DNA of 64,000 bases, taken from NCBI RefSeq assembly GCF_001426885.1, contig NZ_LMFP01000003.1:248001-312000 (forward strand), read 5' to 3'. A program made the position numbers and the translations under genes. Shown one piece after another: positions 1 through 9,762 of this stretch. The DNA comes from Pelomonas sp. Root1444 (GTDB lineage: Bacteria > Pseudomonadota > Gammaproteobacteria > Burkholderiales > Burkholderiaceae_C). The notes beneath the pieces were generated by a model that was not told the origin of the DNA, made no database searches, and saw nothing but the letters and a program-made list of their open reading frames with translations. Within the stretch, counting starts at the first letter, position 1, and every line of letters starts with the position of its first letter.

Positions 1-317
1 CCCGGCGCCTGCGCCTGGCCGAAGCCATGCCGACGGTGCGCCGCCATTTCGAAGCGCTGTTCAACGCACGCTGGAGCGACAGCCTGCTGGGGCTGCTGCG
101 CATGCCGGTGCACCTGATCTGCGGCACGGCGACACGCGCCAGCGCGCAGCGCGTCGCGCAGAGCCTGGCCGGCCGGCTGCCCAATGTGCGCTTCGACTGG
201 CTGGAAGGCGCCGGGCACCTGGCGCCAATCACCGACGCGGCGCGGGTCAATGAATTGATCCTGGAGAGCCTGGGCGCGATGCAGCTGGGTTCGATGCAAC
301 GCGCGCTGGCAGCCTGA
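1..317 (+). CDS. Alpha/beta hydrolase, C-terminal fragment
   Basis: The reading frame is open from base 3 without a start, so the gene begins before the window and only about 104 C-terminal residues are seen. The segment has the usual end of an alpha/beta-hydrolase fold: a strand with MPVHLICG, then FDWLEGAGHLAP, where the His of GAGH would be the catalytic-triad histidine, then a C-terminal helix. The nucleophile elbow lies outside the window, so the substrate cannot be named. It converges tail to tail with the next minus-strand gene, with one base between the stop codons. Confidence 0.7.
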   Translation, partial: RRLRLAEAMPTVRRHFEALFNARWSDSLLGLLRMPVHLICGTATRASAQRVAQSLAGRLPNVRFDWLEGAGHLAPITDAARVNELILESLGAMQLGSMQRALAA

Positions 318-318
318 T

Positions 319-1563
319 TCAGCGCGGCGCGGATGCGCGTGACGCCTCCAGCCAGACGCGCATCGCTGCCAGCTCGCCGCCACGCGCCAGGGCCACGACG
401 TGCCGGCCCATGCTGCTGATGTTGGCGCAGCTGGGCTCCTCCACCCAGCTCATGCTCTCCTTCGCCGCAACCTCCATCGCCCGGCCCAATTCCTCGTGTG
501 AGAACGCCTCTTTGCTATGCGGCAGGCCAAGGCGCTCCTCCAGGGAATACAACACTGCAGCATCGACCGCTTCCGCCACCATGCCCGGCATCCGACGCGC
601 GATCTGCTCGCATTGCTGACGCCGATTCGCGTCGCGCAGCGCCGCGGGGCTACAAGACTTGCCGATGCTGAGCAGCGACCCATCCAGGCCCGAGGCCATA
701 TCCATTCCGACGGCGGTCATCAAGGCGAAAGCCTCGTTCGCGGTCGGCTCTGCGCCGACCACTTCGGCCACGGTGGCGCTGAGGGCTCGCGTACTCGGCG
801 TCAAACGTCGCCGCTGGGCGATCTGATGCAGCGCCAGCGTCACGCCCTCGTCATCGCCTCGAGCGCTGCTGTCATTGAGCCGCGCCAGCCAAGGCCAGGC
901 GTCATCCGGCTCCAGCAATTCCAGCCTTTCCAGGCTCAGCGCAGCACAGGCGCTGGGCAAAGGACCCGGCGCGGGCGGCTCCTGCATCTCGAAGCCGCTT
1001 GCTGCAGAGGCAATAGGTGGCGGCCGGCGCTTGTAGGCGGCGCGATAGGACGCGTCCTGTCGGCACACGCGCAACGCGAGGCGATATGCCGTGCCGTCCT
1101 GTGTCGATGCAGCCAACTGGGCAGCGCCCTCGGTATCCCCACGCATCACCGCGGCACCCACGCGCTGCCTGACCGAGCCGGCTTCCAAACGCTTCTGAAT
1201 CGCCGCGAGTTCCTGCTGGCTCTGGCGCTCCAACGTCTGCAGCCAAGCTGGCTCAGGCCGCCCCTCGACTTGCTCCATGTCGCTGCGCCGCACGCGGCCG
1301 ATGCCGCAAACCTCGACGAATTCCTTGTCCACCGCGGCCAGGGCGAGACTCGCCGCCGACGCCGGACCGGTTGCCGCGACGGCACCGTTCGCGAGGCTTC
1401 GACCTTGCACCATGGCTGCCGCCGCTGGCACGCCGGCCAACGGCATCGGGGCGGGCACTGAAGCCGGCTGCTCGACGGCACGGGTCGCTCGCCAAAACAC
1501 CCCGCCCGCACCGGTCGCCACCAGCACCGCCGCCAACACCGCCCCGCGTCGCCATCTGCTCAA
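319..1563 (-). CDS. Membrane-anchored protein of unknown function, third gene of a LytS/LytTR operon
   Basis: About 414 residues if translation starts at TTG 1563, which sits 10 bases after the LytTR stop with a GGTGAGGG-like ribosome site in front. No ATG gives a better start, and upstream extensions run into the regulator gene. The N-terminus is a short basic stretch, then a hydrophobic helix at about residues 7-27, then a soluble, Ala- and Glu-rich, presumably periplasmic region with several Cys. I recognise no family. Because it is the last gene of the sensor/regulator operon, it may act in the stimulus or response of that system, but this is inference from position only. Confidence 0.6.
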   Translation of the reverse strand: MSRWRRGAVLAAVLVATGAGGVFWRATRAVEQPASVPAPMPLAGVPAAAAMVQGRSLANGAVAATGPASAASLALAAVDKEFVEVCGIGRVRRSDMEQVEGRPEPAWLQTLERQSQQELAAIQKRLEAGSVRQRVGAAVMRGDTEGAAQLAASTQDGTAYRLALRVCRQDASYRAAYKRRPPPIASAASGFEMQEPPAPGPLPSACAALSLERLELLEPDDAWPWLARLNDSSARGDDEGVTLALHQIAQRRRLTPSTRALSATVAEVVGAEPTANEAFALMTAVGMDMASGLDGSLLSIGKSCSPAALRDANRRQQCEQIARRMPGMVAEAVDAAVLYSLEERLGLPHSKEAFSHEELGRAMEVAAKESMSWVEEPSCANISSMGRHVVALARGGELAAMRVWLEASRASAPR

Positions 1564-1573
1564 GCCGTCGCCC

Positions 1574-2407
1574 TCACCTGCCCTGCCCCGCCAGCGCCTC
1601 CCGCACCGCCGCCACCTGGCGGCGCGACACGGCCAGCCATTCGTCGACGTGCACGATGCGCACGGCCCAGCTGTCGGCGCCGTCGGCGTTGGGGTCGCCG
1701 CCGTCCAGCTCGCCGAAGCTCGTCGGCGCATGCCGCTCCAGCTCGCGCACGGCCCAGCGGGCGACGAGCGCGTTGCGGTGGATGCGCAGGAAGCGGTCGC
1801 CGAAGCGCTGCTCCAGCTCGGACAACGCGCCGTCCATGACGTGGCTTTCGCTGGCGGTGCGCAGCGTCACGTACTTCAGCTCGGCCTTGAAGTACAGGAC
1901 CTCGGCCACCGGCACGCGCTTCAGGCGGCCACGGTCGGCGATGGCGATGAAGTCGGCGTCGGGTGGCGCCGGCTTGTCGCGTGGCTGGGCGGGCTGCTGG
2001 CCCTGCACGGCAGCGCGTTCGGCCAGGCGCTGCGCGGCGCGGGCCAGTGCCGCCTGCAGGCGCTCGCGGCGCACCGGCTTGGTCAGGTAGTCGATGGCAT
2101 CAAGCTCGAAGGCGCGCAGCGCGTGCATGGCGTGGGCCGTGACGAAGACGACCATCGGCGCGGCCTGGCCTGCGGCGACGCGCTGGGCCAGCCCGTCGGC
2201 GACTTGCAGGCCGTCGGCGCCGGGCATCTGCACGTCCAGCAGCACCAGGTCGCAGCCATGGTCGCGCAGCCAGGCGGTGGCCTGGGAGCCGGTGGCGGCC
2301 TCGGCGACGACTTCGCAGCGGGGTTCGGCGATGGCGTCGACGAGGCCGCGCAGCCGCAGCCGAGCCAGGGGTTCGTCATCGACGACGAGGATGCGCAATG
2401 CAGTCAT
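1574..2407 (-). CDS. LytTR-family response regulator (AlgR/LytR type)
   Basis: 277 residues. The N-terminal receiver domain (about 1-120) has the acidic pocket VVDDEP and the phospho-acceptor Asp58 in LLDVQMPG. The C-terminal LytTR DNA-binding domain (about 155-265) contains the typical VLYFKAELKYVTL and FLRIHRNALV segments. LytTR proteins bind direct repeats as phosphorylated dimers. Its start overlaps the stop of the upstream kinase gene by 4 bases, so the pair is co-translated and almost certainly cognate. A Pro/Gln-rich linker joins the domains. Target genes cannot be told from the sequence. Confidence 0.93.
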   Translation of the reverse strand: MTALRILVVDDEPLARLRLRGLVDAIAEPRCEVVAEAATGSQATAWLRDHGCDLVLLDVQMPGADGLQVADGLAQRVAAGQAAPMVVFVTAHAMHALRAFELDAIDYLTKPVRRERLQAALARAAQRLAERAAVQGQQPAQPRDKPAPPDADFIAIADRGRLKRVPVAEVLYFKAELKYVTLRTASESHVMDGALSELEQRFGDRFLRIHRNALVARWAVRELERHAPTSFGELDGGDPNADGADSWAVRIVHVDEWLAVSRRQVAAVREALAGQGR

Positions 2408-3522
2408 AGGGGCAACACGATACGCAAGGCGAAGCGGTCTTCGCCGGAGTCGATCTCGAAGCGCCCGGCCACGTCATGCATGAGCCGCAGGCGCTGGCGC
2501 ACGTTGCGCAGCGCCAGGCCGTGGCCGGGGATGCGGGCCGGCGCGCCCACGGTGTTGACGATGCGGATCTCGACCTCGCCGCCGCGCCGCGTCGTCGTGA
2601 CCTCCAGTTCGCCCCCCTCGTCGTTGGGCTCCACGCCATGGCGCACGGCGTTCTCGACCAGCGGCTGCAGCAGCAGCGGCGGCAACCTCGCGCTGCCGGC
2701 GGTGGGGTCCAGGTGCCAGACGACGCGCAGCCGCTTGCCGAAGCGGATCTGCTCGATGGCCAGGTAGCGTTTGGCGAGCTCGACCTCCTCGGCCAGCGTG
2801 ACCGAGGTGCTGGAATCGGCCAACGCGACGCGGAAGAGTTCGGCCAGGTCTTCCAGCACGCCCTCGGCGCGCGCCGGGTCGATCTGCACGAGGGCGATGG
2901 CGCTGTTCAGCGTGTTGAACAGGAAGTGCGGGCGGATGCGCGACTGCAGCTCGACGAGCTGGGCCAGCGCATCGGCCGGGCGCTGGCTGTGCTCGCGCAG
3001 CTTCAGCCAGGCCAGCAGCAGGCCCGCGCCGCTGGCGCCCGCGGCGGCGATGCTGCCCCAGCGCCACGGCGAGGCGGGCTCGTCGCTGGTCAGGTTGAGC
3101 AGCGCAAAGCCCAGCAGCGCGCCGGCCGCGCCCAGCACCAGCAGCGCCGCCCACTGGGCCAACTCGGGCAGCCGTGGCCAAAGCCGCTTGGCGGCGCAGA
3201 CGACCAGCAGCCACGACAACACCGCGAACATGGTCACGACGGTGCCGTTGGCCGTCAGCGCCAGCCACTGGGCGCCGTCGCGCGCAACGAGCGCCATGCC
3301 CAGCGCCAGCAGCAGCTGCACGCCCAGCACGGCGCGCAGCACCAGGCCCACGTGGCAGACGTCGAAGGCGCGGGTCGGGTCCAGCAGCGGCGCGGGGTTC
3401 AGCGCCGGCAGCTCCGGCAGTTCGGTCGGCGCGAACGCGAGCCACTGGCTCACCTGCAGGGACTCGTGCCAGACGCTGTGTCGCGCCGCCGGCCGGCGGC
3501 GCTTGAAGAAGGACAGGAGCAT
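2404..3522 (-). CDS. LytS/AlgZ-type sensor histidine kinase
   Basis: About 372 residues from ATG 3522 ([11 protein letters not shown]). The longer open frame up to 3678 would run into argH on the other strand and has no family counterpart. Four hydrophobic segments fill roughly residues 50-175. They are followed by a His_kinase domain with His199 in the [12 protein letters not shown] motif and a GHKL ATPase region with [11 protein letters not shown] (N box) and [13 protein letters not shown] (G box). This is the layout of 5TM-like LytS/AlgZ kinases that pair with LytTR regulators, here encoded immediately downstream. It is divergent from argH, with 79 bases between the starts for both promoters. 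Confidence 0.9.
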   Translation of the reverse strand: MLLSFFKRRRPAARHSVWHESLQVSQWLAFAPTELPELPALNPAPLLDPTRAFDVCHVGLVLRAVLGVQLLLALGMALVARDGAQWLALTANGTVVTMFAVLSWLLVVCAAKRLWPRLPELAQWAALLVLGAAGALLGFALLNLTSDEPASPWRWGSIAAAGASGAGLLLAWLKLREHSQRPADALAQLVELQSRIRPHFLFNTLNSAIALVQIDPARAEGVLEDLAELFRVALADSSTSVTLAEEVELAKRYLAIEQIRFGKRLRVVWHLDPTAGSARLPPLLLQPLVENAVRHGVEPNDEGGELEVTTTRRGGEVEIRIVNTVGAPARIPGHGLALRNVRQRLRLMHDVAGRFEIDSGEDRFALRIVLPL

Positions 3523-3601
3523 GGGCGGGAGGCGGCGTTCGATAATGCCGGGCTGCGCGCGATTGTGCGCGCCGAAATCCGACGCCCGCCGCACCTCCGT
3601 C

Positions 3602-5002
3602 ATGTCAGACAACCAACTCGCCAACAAATCCCAAGCCTGGTCCGCGCTGTTTTCCGAACCGATGAGCGACCTCGTCAAGCGCTACACCGCCAGCGTCGGC
3701 TTCGACCAGCGCCTGTGGCGGGCCGACATCACGGGCAGCCTGGCGCATGCGGAGATGCTGGCGGCACAAGGCATCCTGAACGCCGAGGACCATGCCGCCA
3801 TCCAGCGCGGCCTGAATGAGATCGCCGCCGAGATCGAGGCCGGCCAGTTCGAGTGGAAGCTGGACCTGGAGGACGTGCACCTGAACATCGAGGCGCGCCT
3901 GACCGAGCGCGTCGGCATCGCCGGCAAGCGCCTGCACACCGGACGCAGCCGCAACGACCAGGTCGCCACCGACGTGCGGCTGTGGCTGCGCGGCGAGATC
4001 GACGAGATCGCCGGGCTGCTCAAGGCGCTGCAGACCGTGATGGTCGAGAAGGCCAGCGAGCATGCCGACGTGATCCTGCCGGGCTTCACGCACCTGCAGG
4101 TCGCGCAGCCGGTGAGCTTCGGCCACCACCTGCTGGCCTATGTGGAGATGTTCGCGCGCGACGTGGAGCGGCTGCTGGATGCGCGCAAGCGCGTCAACCG
4201 CCTGCCGCTGGGCGCCGCCGCGCTGGCCGGCACCAGCTACCCGCTGGACCGCGAACGTGTCGCCAGGACGCTGGGCATGGAAGCCTGCGCGCAGAACAGC
4301 CTGGACGCGGTGAGCGACCGCGACTTCGCGATCGAGTTCTCGTCGGCCGCCACGCTGGTGATGCTGCACGTCTCGCGGCTGTCCGAGGAGCTGATCCTGT
4401 GGATGAGCCAGAACTTCGGCTTCATCGCGTTGCCCGACGCCTTCTGCACCGGCTCGTCGATCATGCCGCAGAAGAAGAACCCCGACGTGCCCGAGCTGGC
4501 GCGCGGCAAGACGGGCCGCGTCGTGGGCCACCTCGTGGGCCTGGTCACGCTGATGAAGGGCCAGCCGCTGGCCTACAACAAGGACAACCAGGAGGACAAG
4601 GAGCCCTTGTTCGACACGGTCGACACGTTGAAGGACACGCTGCGCATCTTTGCCGACATGCTGGCCGGCCTGACCGTCAAGCCCGAAGCCATGCGCGCCG
4701 CGGCGTTGAAGGGCCACGCGACCGCGACCGACCTGGCGGACTACCTCGTCAAGAAGGGCCTGCCCTTCCGCGACGCGCACGAGGTCGTGGCGCACGCCGT
4801 GAAGACCGCCACGGCCCAGGGCGTGGACCTGGCCGCGCTGACGCTGGACGAGCTGAAGGCCTTCGACGCACGCGTCGAGGCGGACGTGTTCGACGTGCTG
4901 TCTCTGGAAGGCTCTCTCAACGCCCGCAACGTGCTGGGCGGCACCGCGCCCGCGCAGGTCCGGGCGCAGGTGGAACGCCACCGCGCACGCCTGGCCTCAT
5001 AA
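3602..5002 (+). CDS. argH: Argininosuccinate lyase
   Basis: 466 residues, the usual family length. It cleaves argininosuccinate to arginine and fumarate, the last step of arginine synthesis, in the cytoplasm as a tetramer. The fumarase/aspartase superfamily signature [11 protein letters not shown] is present, as are the N-terminal LEDVHLNIE and the [12 protein letters not shown] segment. ATG 3602 (MSDNQLANK) fits the family start; the much longer frame upstream is antisense to the kinase gene. It is monocistronic or leads into the hemerythrin gene 55 bases downstream. Confidence 0.97.
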   Translation: MSDNQLANKSQAWSALFSEPMSDLVKRYTASVGFDQRLWRADITGSLAHAEMLAAQGILNAEDHAAIQRGLNEIAAEIEAGQFEWKLDLEDVHLNIEARLTERVGIAGKRLHTGRSRNDQVATDVRLWLRGEIDEIAGLLKALQTVMVEKASEHADVILPGFTHLQVAQPVSFGHHLLAYVEMFARDVERLLDARKRVNRLPLGAAALAGTSYPLDRERVARTLGMEACAQNSLDAVSDRDFAIEFSSAATLVMLHVSRLSEELILWMSQNFGFIALPDAFCTGSSIMPQKKNPDVPELARGKTGRVVGHLVGLVTLMKGQPLAYNKDNQEDKEPLFDTVDTLKDTLRIFADMLAGLTVKPEAMRAAALKGHATATDLADYLVKKGLPFRDAHEVVAHAVKTATAQGVDLAALTLDELKAFDARVEADVFDVLSLEGSLNARNVLGGTAPAQVRAQVERHRARLAS

Positions 5003-5022
5003 GCTGGTTTAAGCCAGATCAA

Positions 5023-5040
5023 GGCCGGCGCGATCCGGCC
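5023..5040 (+). terminator. Possible hairpin after argH
   Basis: A perfect 6-bp stem, GGCCGG / CCGGCC, with a 6-base loop lies 20 bases after the argH stop and 17 bases before the hemerythrin start. There is no clear T tract, so it may be a weak terminator or a structured leader of the next gene. Confidence 0.35.
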
Positions 5041-5057
5041 TCACTAGCATTTGTCCC

Positions 5058-5534
5058 ATGAGCACTCTCGCCTGGACCGACGCCCTCGTCCTGAACCAGC
5101 CCAAGCTGGACCACACGCATCAGGAATTCGTCGAACTGCTGAACGCCTTCGGCGCCGCGCTGGACGGTGGCGGCGACGCCCTGCCCGCCTACCAGGCGCT
5201 GCTGGCGCACACCGAAGCCCACTTCGCGATGGAGGAGGACTGGATGGCGCGCTGCGGCTTTGAGCCGCAGAACTGCCATGCCAGCCAGCACGCGATGGTG
5301 CTGAACGTCATGCGCGAAGCGCTGCGCTACGCCAACGAGCTGAACGACCGCGCGCCGCTGAACATCCTGCGCACCGAGCTGGCGGGCTGGTTCCCGCAGC
5401 ACGCCGAGATGATGGACGCGGCGCTGGTGTGGACGATGGAGCAGCGCGGTTTCGACCCGGTGACGGGGCAGTGCCGCGAGCCCGTCGCGGAGGCTGCTGC
5501 GCACAGCTGCGGATCAGGCAGCTGCGGCGGCTGA
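5058..5534 (+). CDS. Bacteriohemerythrin
   Basis: 158 residues. This four-helix protein binds O2 at a non-haem di-iron site. The ligand set is visible: His19/His21 in DHTHQEF, His51, His55 and Glu59 (HTEAHFAMEE), His74 and His78 (HASQHAM), and His115 with Asp120 (HAEMMD). The last 20 residues are Cys/Gly-rich (CGSGSCGG), an unusual tail that could bind metal or form disulfides. Single-domain forms serve in oxygen storage, sensing or delivery to oxygenases. It ends one base before the stop codon of the convergent peptidase gene. Confidence 0.88.
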   Translation: MSTLAWTDALVLNQPKLDHTHQEFVELLNAFGAALDGGGDALPAYQALLAHTEAHFAMEEDWMARCGFEPQNCHASQHAMVLNVMREALRYANELNDRAPLNILRTELAGWFPQHAEMMDAALVWTMEQRGFDPVTGQCREPVAEAAAHSCGSGSCGG

Positions 5535-7508
5535 CTACTTCTTCAAATACTCGAAGAAGGCCTGCGAGTTCGACTCGCGGCCGAGGAAGTCCTTGACCAG
5601 CTCGGGCGCGGGCTTCTGCGCGCCCTGGCCCAGCACGTCATCGCGGTAGCGCTTGCCGACGTCGGCGTTGAGCTTGTCGGCTGCAAAGGCCGTGCGCAGG
5701 TCCATCGCGACGACCAGGCTCCACAGGTAGCCGTAATAGCCCGAGCCATAACCGCCCGCGATGTGGGCGAAGCCGGCCGGGAACATCGTGCCCTGCACAT
5801 GGCCCAGCGGTGTGGCGCCTTCCATCTTGGCCCACAGCGGCAGCGGCTCCGGCTTGGCCTGGCGGTGCAGCGTGATGTCGTAGCTGGCGTACAGGTGCTG
5901 GCGGCCGAACAGCCCGCCCTTGCCGTAGTGCTTGGCCGCCTGCGCCTGCGCCACCATCGCATCCGGCACCGGCTTGCAGGTGGGGCAGACCTCCTGCATC
6001 AGCTTGAGCACCTGCTTGTCGTAGACCCAGTCCTCCAGCATCTGCGACGGCGCCTCGACGAAGTCGTGCATGACCGTCGTGCCGGCCGTGGCGGCATAGC
6101 GCGTGTTCGACAAATTGACGTGCACCGCATGGCCCAGCTCGTGCAGCAGCGTTTCCACCTCGTCCAGCGTCAGGCCGTTGCGGTCGAAGTTGACGACCAG
6201 CGACGCCGCCGGCGTGCGGCCGATGCGCGTGGCACTGCCGCGCAGCGGCCAGACGGCCGCGTGGTTGTACTTGCCGTCGCGCGGGTAGAGGTCCACATAC
6301 ATCTGCGCGATGGGCTTGCCGGTCGCGGCGTCGCTGACGACATAGGTCTGCGCCTCGTCGTGCCACAGCTTGTTGTCAACGCGCTGGTACTTCACGCCCA
6401 TCAACTTCTCGATGATGCGCATCGAGAACTCCAGGCTGGCCTGCGGCGGGAAATAGGGGCGGAAGGCGTTCTGATCGACGCTGAATTTCTGCAGCTTGAC
6501 GCGTTCGCTGTAGAAGGTGGCATCCCAGCGTTCGACCTGGGTCTGCTCGGGCGCCGTGCCCAGGTGCTCGGCCTTGGCGGCGCGCAGCTCCTGCAGCTCG
6601 GTCTTCTCGCGCGCGTTGACGGCGCCGGTCACCGAGTCGAGGAAGCGGGTCGCGGTGGCGCCGTCCTTGGCCATGCGGCGGCGCAGGTTGAAGTCGACAT
6701 AGTTGTCGAAGCCGAACAGCTTGGCGTACTCGCCGCGCAGCGTGACGATCCGGGCCAGCAGGTCGAGGTTGGGGGTGCCGCCCTCGTTGGTCTTGGCCAG
6801 CCACATGCGCCGGCGCGCCTCACCGCTTTCGGCGCTGCGCATGACCGGCACATAGCTCGGGTAGTCCACGCCCAGCAGGATGCGGCCCTGGTCGTCGCGC
6901 TTGGCCTTCTCCCACACGCTGGCGGGCACGCCCTTGAGCTCGGCCCCGGTGAAGGCCACGCGCGTGCCGGCGTCGCGGATGTTCTTGTTGAACTGCTGAT
7001 CCAGCTCGGTCAGCTTGTCCAGAATCTGCTTGGCGCGCTCACGCTTGGCCTTGGGCAGCGCCACGCCGCTGTCCTCGAACTGCCCTGAGGCCAGGCGGGC
7101 GAACTCGGCGTCGATGCCATCGGCCTTGGGCGCCTTCTGCAGCGCGCGGTAGAGCTTCTCGTTCTGGCCCAGGCTGGAACCGAAGTCGGCCCAGCGCAGC
7201 GAGCAGGCCTGCGCCGCGTCGCGGATGGCCTTATCCGGGTGGACGTTGAGGATGAAGTCGTTGGGACCCTGGTGGTCCTCGAGGTAGACGACCAGGTCGT
7301 CGTAGGCGGCCAGCCAGCCGCTGTCGACCTTGCGCTTCTCAAGCTGCGCCACCCGCTGCCTGGCGCTCTTGAGGCCGCTGTCGCAACGGGTCTGCACATC
7401 GGCCACGCTGCCGAAGGTGGGGAAGTTGGGCGCCGGCAGCTGCGGTTGCGCATGCGCGGTAGCGACAGTCAGCGCCAGCAGGGCCAGGGTGGTCCGGACG
7501 GGTTTCAT
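5535..7508 (-). CDS. M3-family zinc metallopeptidase, exported
   Basis: 657 residues with a cleavable signal peptide (residues 1-20, ending ATAHA-Q). The M3 catalytic domain carries the zinc site HELGHAVH at about residue 455, with a downstream Glu ligand region (HDFVEAPSQMLEDW) as in thimet oligopeptidase and oligopeptidase A. The family cuts short peptides. The signal peptide suggests a periplasmic enzyme, unlike cytoplasmic PrlC. A strong AAGGAG site precedes ATG 7508. The prpE gene lies 66 bases upstream on the same strand. Confidence 0.92.
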   Translation of the reverse strand: MKPVRTTLALLALTVATAHAQPQLPAPNFPTFGSVADVQTRCDSGLKSARQRVAQLEKRKVDSGWLAAYDDLVVYLEDHQGPNDFILNVHPDKAIRDAAQACSLRWADFGSSLGQNEKLYRALQKAPKADGIDAEFARLASGQFEDSGVALPKAKRERAKQILDKLTELDQQFNKNIRDAGTRVAFTGAELKGVPASVWEKAKRDDQGRILLGVDYPSYVPVMRSAESGEARRRMWLAKTNEGGTPNLDLLARIVTLRGEYAKLFGFDNYVDFNLRRRMAKDGATATRFLDSVTGAVNAREKTELQELRAAKAEHLGTAPEQTQVERWDATFYSERVKLQKFSVDQNAFRPYFPPQASLEFSMRIIEKLMGVKYQRVDNKLWHDEAQTYVVSDAATGKPIAQMYVDLYPRDGKYNHAAVWPLRGSATRIGRTPAASLVVNFDRNGLTLDEVETLLHELGHAVHVNLSNTRYAATAGTTVMHDFVEAPSQMLEDWVYDKQVLKLMQEVCPTCKPVPDAMVAQAQAAKHYGKGGLFGRQHLYASYDITLHRQAKPEPLPLWAKMEGATPLGHVQGTMFPAGFAHIAGGYGSGYYGYLWSLVVAMDLRTAFAADKLNADVGKRYRDDVLGQGAQKPAPELVKDFLGRESNSQAFFEYLKK

Positions 7509-7574
7509 CGCGTCTCCTTGTGGGAAGGCCGCGATTCTCTCGGCCTGGCATGACCCCAGTCGTTCGGCATGCCC

Positions 7575-9479
7575 CTATTTCTGCAGCAGGGTTTTCACCT
7601 GCATCAAGGCGCCCGGGTCATCCAGCGTCGTCAGGTCGCCCGCATCGCGGCCCTCGGCCACCGCCTGCAGCGCGCGGCGCAGCAGCTTGCCCGAGCGCGT
7701 CTTGGGCAGCAGGCTCACGAACAGCACGCGCGACGGCCGCGCGACGGCGCCCAACTGCTCGTCGACGCGCTTCATGATCTGCCCCTCCAGCGCCCGCGCT
7801 GCCTCGGGCGTGGCGGGCATCTCGCGCGGCACCGCGAAGGCGAGCGCGACCTGACCCTTCAGTGGATCGGCCACGCCGACGACGGCCACCTCCGCCACCA
7901 CCGGGTGGCCGGAGATGCATTCCTCGATCTCGCGCGTGCCCAGGCGGTGGCCGGCCACGTTGATGACGTCGTCGGTGCGGCCCAGGATGAAGGTGTAGCC
8001 GTCGGCGTCACGAGCGGCCCAGTCGAAGGTGGAGTAGACCTGGCGCCCCGGCACGCTCTGCCAGTAGGTGCTGACGAAGCGCGCGTCGTCGCCCCAGACG
8101 GTCTGCAGCGCACCGGGCGGCAGCGGGTGCTCGATGACGAGCACGCCCTTCTGGTCGGGCTGGGCCAGCACTTCGCCGGTGGCTTCATCCAGCAGCTTCA
8201 CGTCATAGCCGTACATGGGCACGCCTGGCGATCCCAGGCGTGTCGGCACCGCCTCGACACCGGGGATGTGATGCGCCACCGTCAGCAGCGGCCAGCCGGT
8301 CTCGGTCTGCCAGTAGTTGTCGATGATGGGAACACCCAGCCCCTCTGAGATCCAGCTGGCGGTCGGCTCGTCCAGGGGTTCGCCGGCCAGGAACAGCGCA
8401 CGCAGGCTCGACAGGTCGTGGCGCTTCAGCAGCGCCGGGTCGTGCTTCTTCAGCACCCGCACCGCCGTCGGCGCGCTGAACATCACCGTGACCCGGTACT
8501 TCTCCACGAGGCTCCACAGCACGGCCGCGTCCGGCTGCACCGGCGTGCCTTCGTACATCAGCGTCGCCATGCCGTGGATGAGCGGCCCGTAGACGATGTA
8601 GCTGTGGCCGACGACCCAGCCGATGTCGCTGGTCGAGAAATAGGTCTCGCCGGGCTTGCCGCCGAAGATCCAGTCCATGCTCGTGGCCAGCGCGACCGCA
8701 TAGCCGCCGACGTCGCGTTGCACGCCCTTCGGCCGCCCCGTCGTGCCGCTGGTGTACAGCGTGTAGCTGGGCGTGTTCGATTCCAGCCACGCGCAGGGCA
8801 CGCGCGCGCCCCAGTGCTGGCGGCGCAGTTCAGCATGGTCGAGGTCGCGTCCCGCAACCGGCTCGAAGGGCACGAGGCCCCGGTCCACCATCAGCACGGC
8901 GGCCGGCTTGTGCGCGGACAGCGCGATGGCCTCGTCCAGCAGCGGCTTGTAGGCGATGCGCTTGCCGCCGCGGCTGCCGGCGTCGGCGCTGACGATGAGC
9001 TTGGGCGTCGCGTCCTCGATGCGGCTGGCCAGGCTCACCGACGCGAAGCCGCCGAACACGACCGAATGGATGGCGCCGATGCGCGCGCAGGCCAGCATCG
9101 CGAAGGCGGCCTCCGGGATCATGGGCATGTAGATCAGCACGCGGTCGCCAACGCCCACGCCCTGCCCGGCCAGCGTCGCGGCCATCGCCTCGACCTCGGC
9201 CTGCAGTTCGGCAAAGCTGTAGACGCGCTCCTCGCCCACTTCGGTCGACACCCAGATCAGCGCCCGCTCTTCGGGCCGCACGGCGGCGTGCCGGTCCACC
9301 GCGTTGTGGCACAGGTTGGTCGTGCCCCCGACGAACCAGCGCGCGAACGGCGGCCGGCTGGCGTCGCAGATCCGCTGCGGGGGCGTCCGCCAGTCGATGC
9401 GCCGGGCCTGCTCGGCCCAGAAGGCATCGCGGTCCGTCAGCGAGCGGGCGTGGAAATCGGCATACGGCGTCGAGGTCAT
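7575..9479 (-). CDS. prpE: Propionate--CoA ligase (propionyl-CoA synthetase)
   Basis: 634 residues. It activates propionate (and acetate less well) to the acyl-CoA through an acyl-AMP. ANL-superfamily motifs are visible: the P-loop YTSGTTGRPKGVQRD, whose VQRD ending is typical of PrpE, the NYWQTETGWP motif, the hinge GRTDDVINVAGHRLG, and the C-terminal lysine in KTRSGKLLRR that catalyses adenylation. Family length is normal. No methylcitrate-cycle gene is adjacent, so its product may enter elsewhere. Acs is the main alternative, but PrpE fits better. Confidence 0.88.
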   Translation of the reverse strand: MTSTPYADFHARSLTDRDAFWAEQARRIDWRTPPQRICDASRPPFARWFVGGTTNLCHNAVDRHAAVRPEERALIWVSTEVGEERVYSFAELQAEVEAMAATLAGQGVGVGDRVLIYMPMIPEAAFAMLACARIGAIHSVVFGGFASVSLASRIEDATPKLIVSADAGSRGGKRIAYKPLLDEAIALSAHKPAAVLMVDRGLVPFEPVAGRDLDHAELRRQHWGARVPCAWLESNTPSYTLYTSGTTGRPKGVQRDVGGYAVALATSMDWIFGGKPGETYFSTSDIGWVVGHSYIVYGPLIHGMATLMYEGTPVQPDAAVLWSLVEKYRVTVMFSAPTAVRVLKKHDPALLKRHDLSSLRALFLAGEPLDEPTASWISEGLGVPIIDNYWQTETGWPLLTVAHHIPGVEAVPTRLGSPGVPMYGYDVKLLDEATGEVLAQPDQKGVLVIEHPLPPGALQTVWGDDARFVSTYWQSVPGRQVYSTFDWAARDADGYTFILGRTDDVINVAGHRLGTREIEECISGHPVVAEVAVVGVADPLKGQVALAFAVPREMPATPEAARALEGQIMKRVDEQLGAVARPSRVLFVSLLPKTRSGKLLRRALQAVAEGRDAGDLTTLDDPGALMQVKTLLQK

Positions 9480-9762
9480 GGCCGCGAGTGTGGGCCGGTG
9501 GCACTGACGGCAATCTGACCGAAGTCAAACGCCACGGCGGCGTCCACCCGGGCAGAGGCACCGGTCCCCGTGTCCGTTTCGCGTGAAATGTTTCAGGGTT
9601 TTTACCCAGTCGAACCGTCGGCACGCCGGGGTTTGCCCTCAAAATCGCCCGCTTTCCGCCAGCTTTGATTGACGGTGCGGAGGTCGCCTCCTAACCTCCG
9701 CGCCGCTGTCCCCCTCCGCTATCGCGACCGCCCTGCGGCCCGCCCCGGTTTCTGTTCTTCGA
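9480..9762. promoter_or_regulatory. Divergent intergenic region of prpE and the NlpC/P60 gene
   Basis: 283 bases without a credible gene. It must hold the promoters for prpE (leftward) and the peptidase gene (rightward). A perfect 8-bp stem, GCGGAGGT / ACCTCCGC, with a 9-base loop lies at 9677-9701, in the leader of the rightward gene. No operator that I can name was seen. Confidence 0.4.

Noticed and set aside
1277-2767. Plus-strand frame of 496 codons across the LytTR regulator
   Set aside because: It is antisense to a clear receiver/LytTR protein; no family features.
2771-3601. Extension of argH upstream to 2771
   Set aside because: The extra part is antisense to the sensor kinase, and argH proteins start at [13 protein letters not shown] sequence near 3602.
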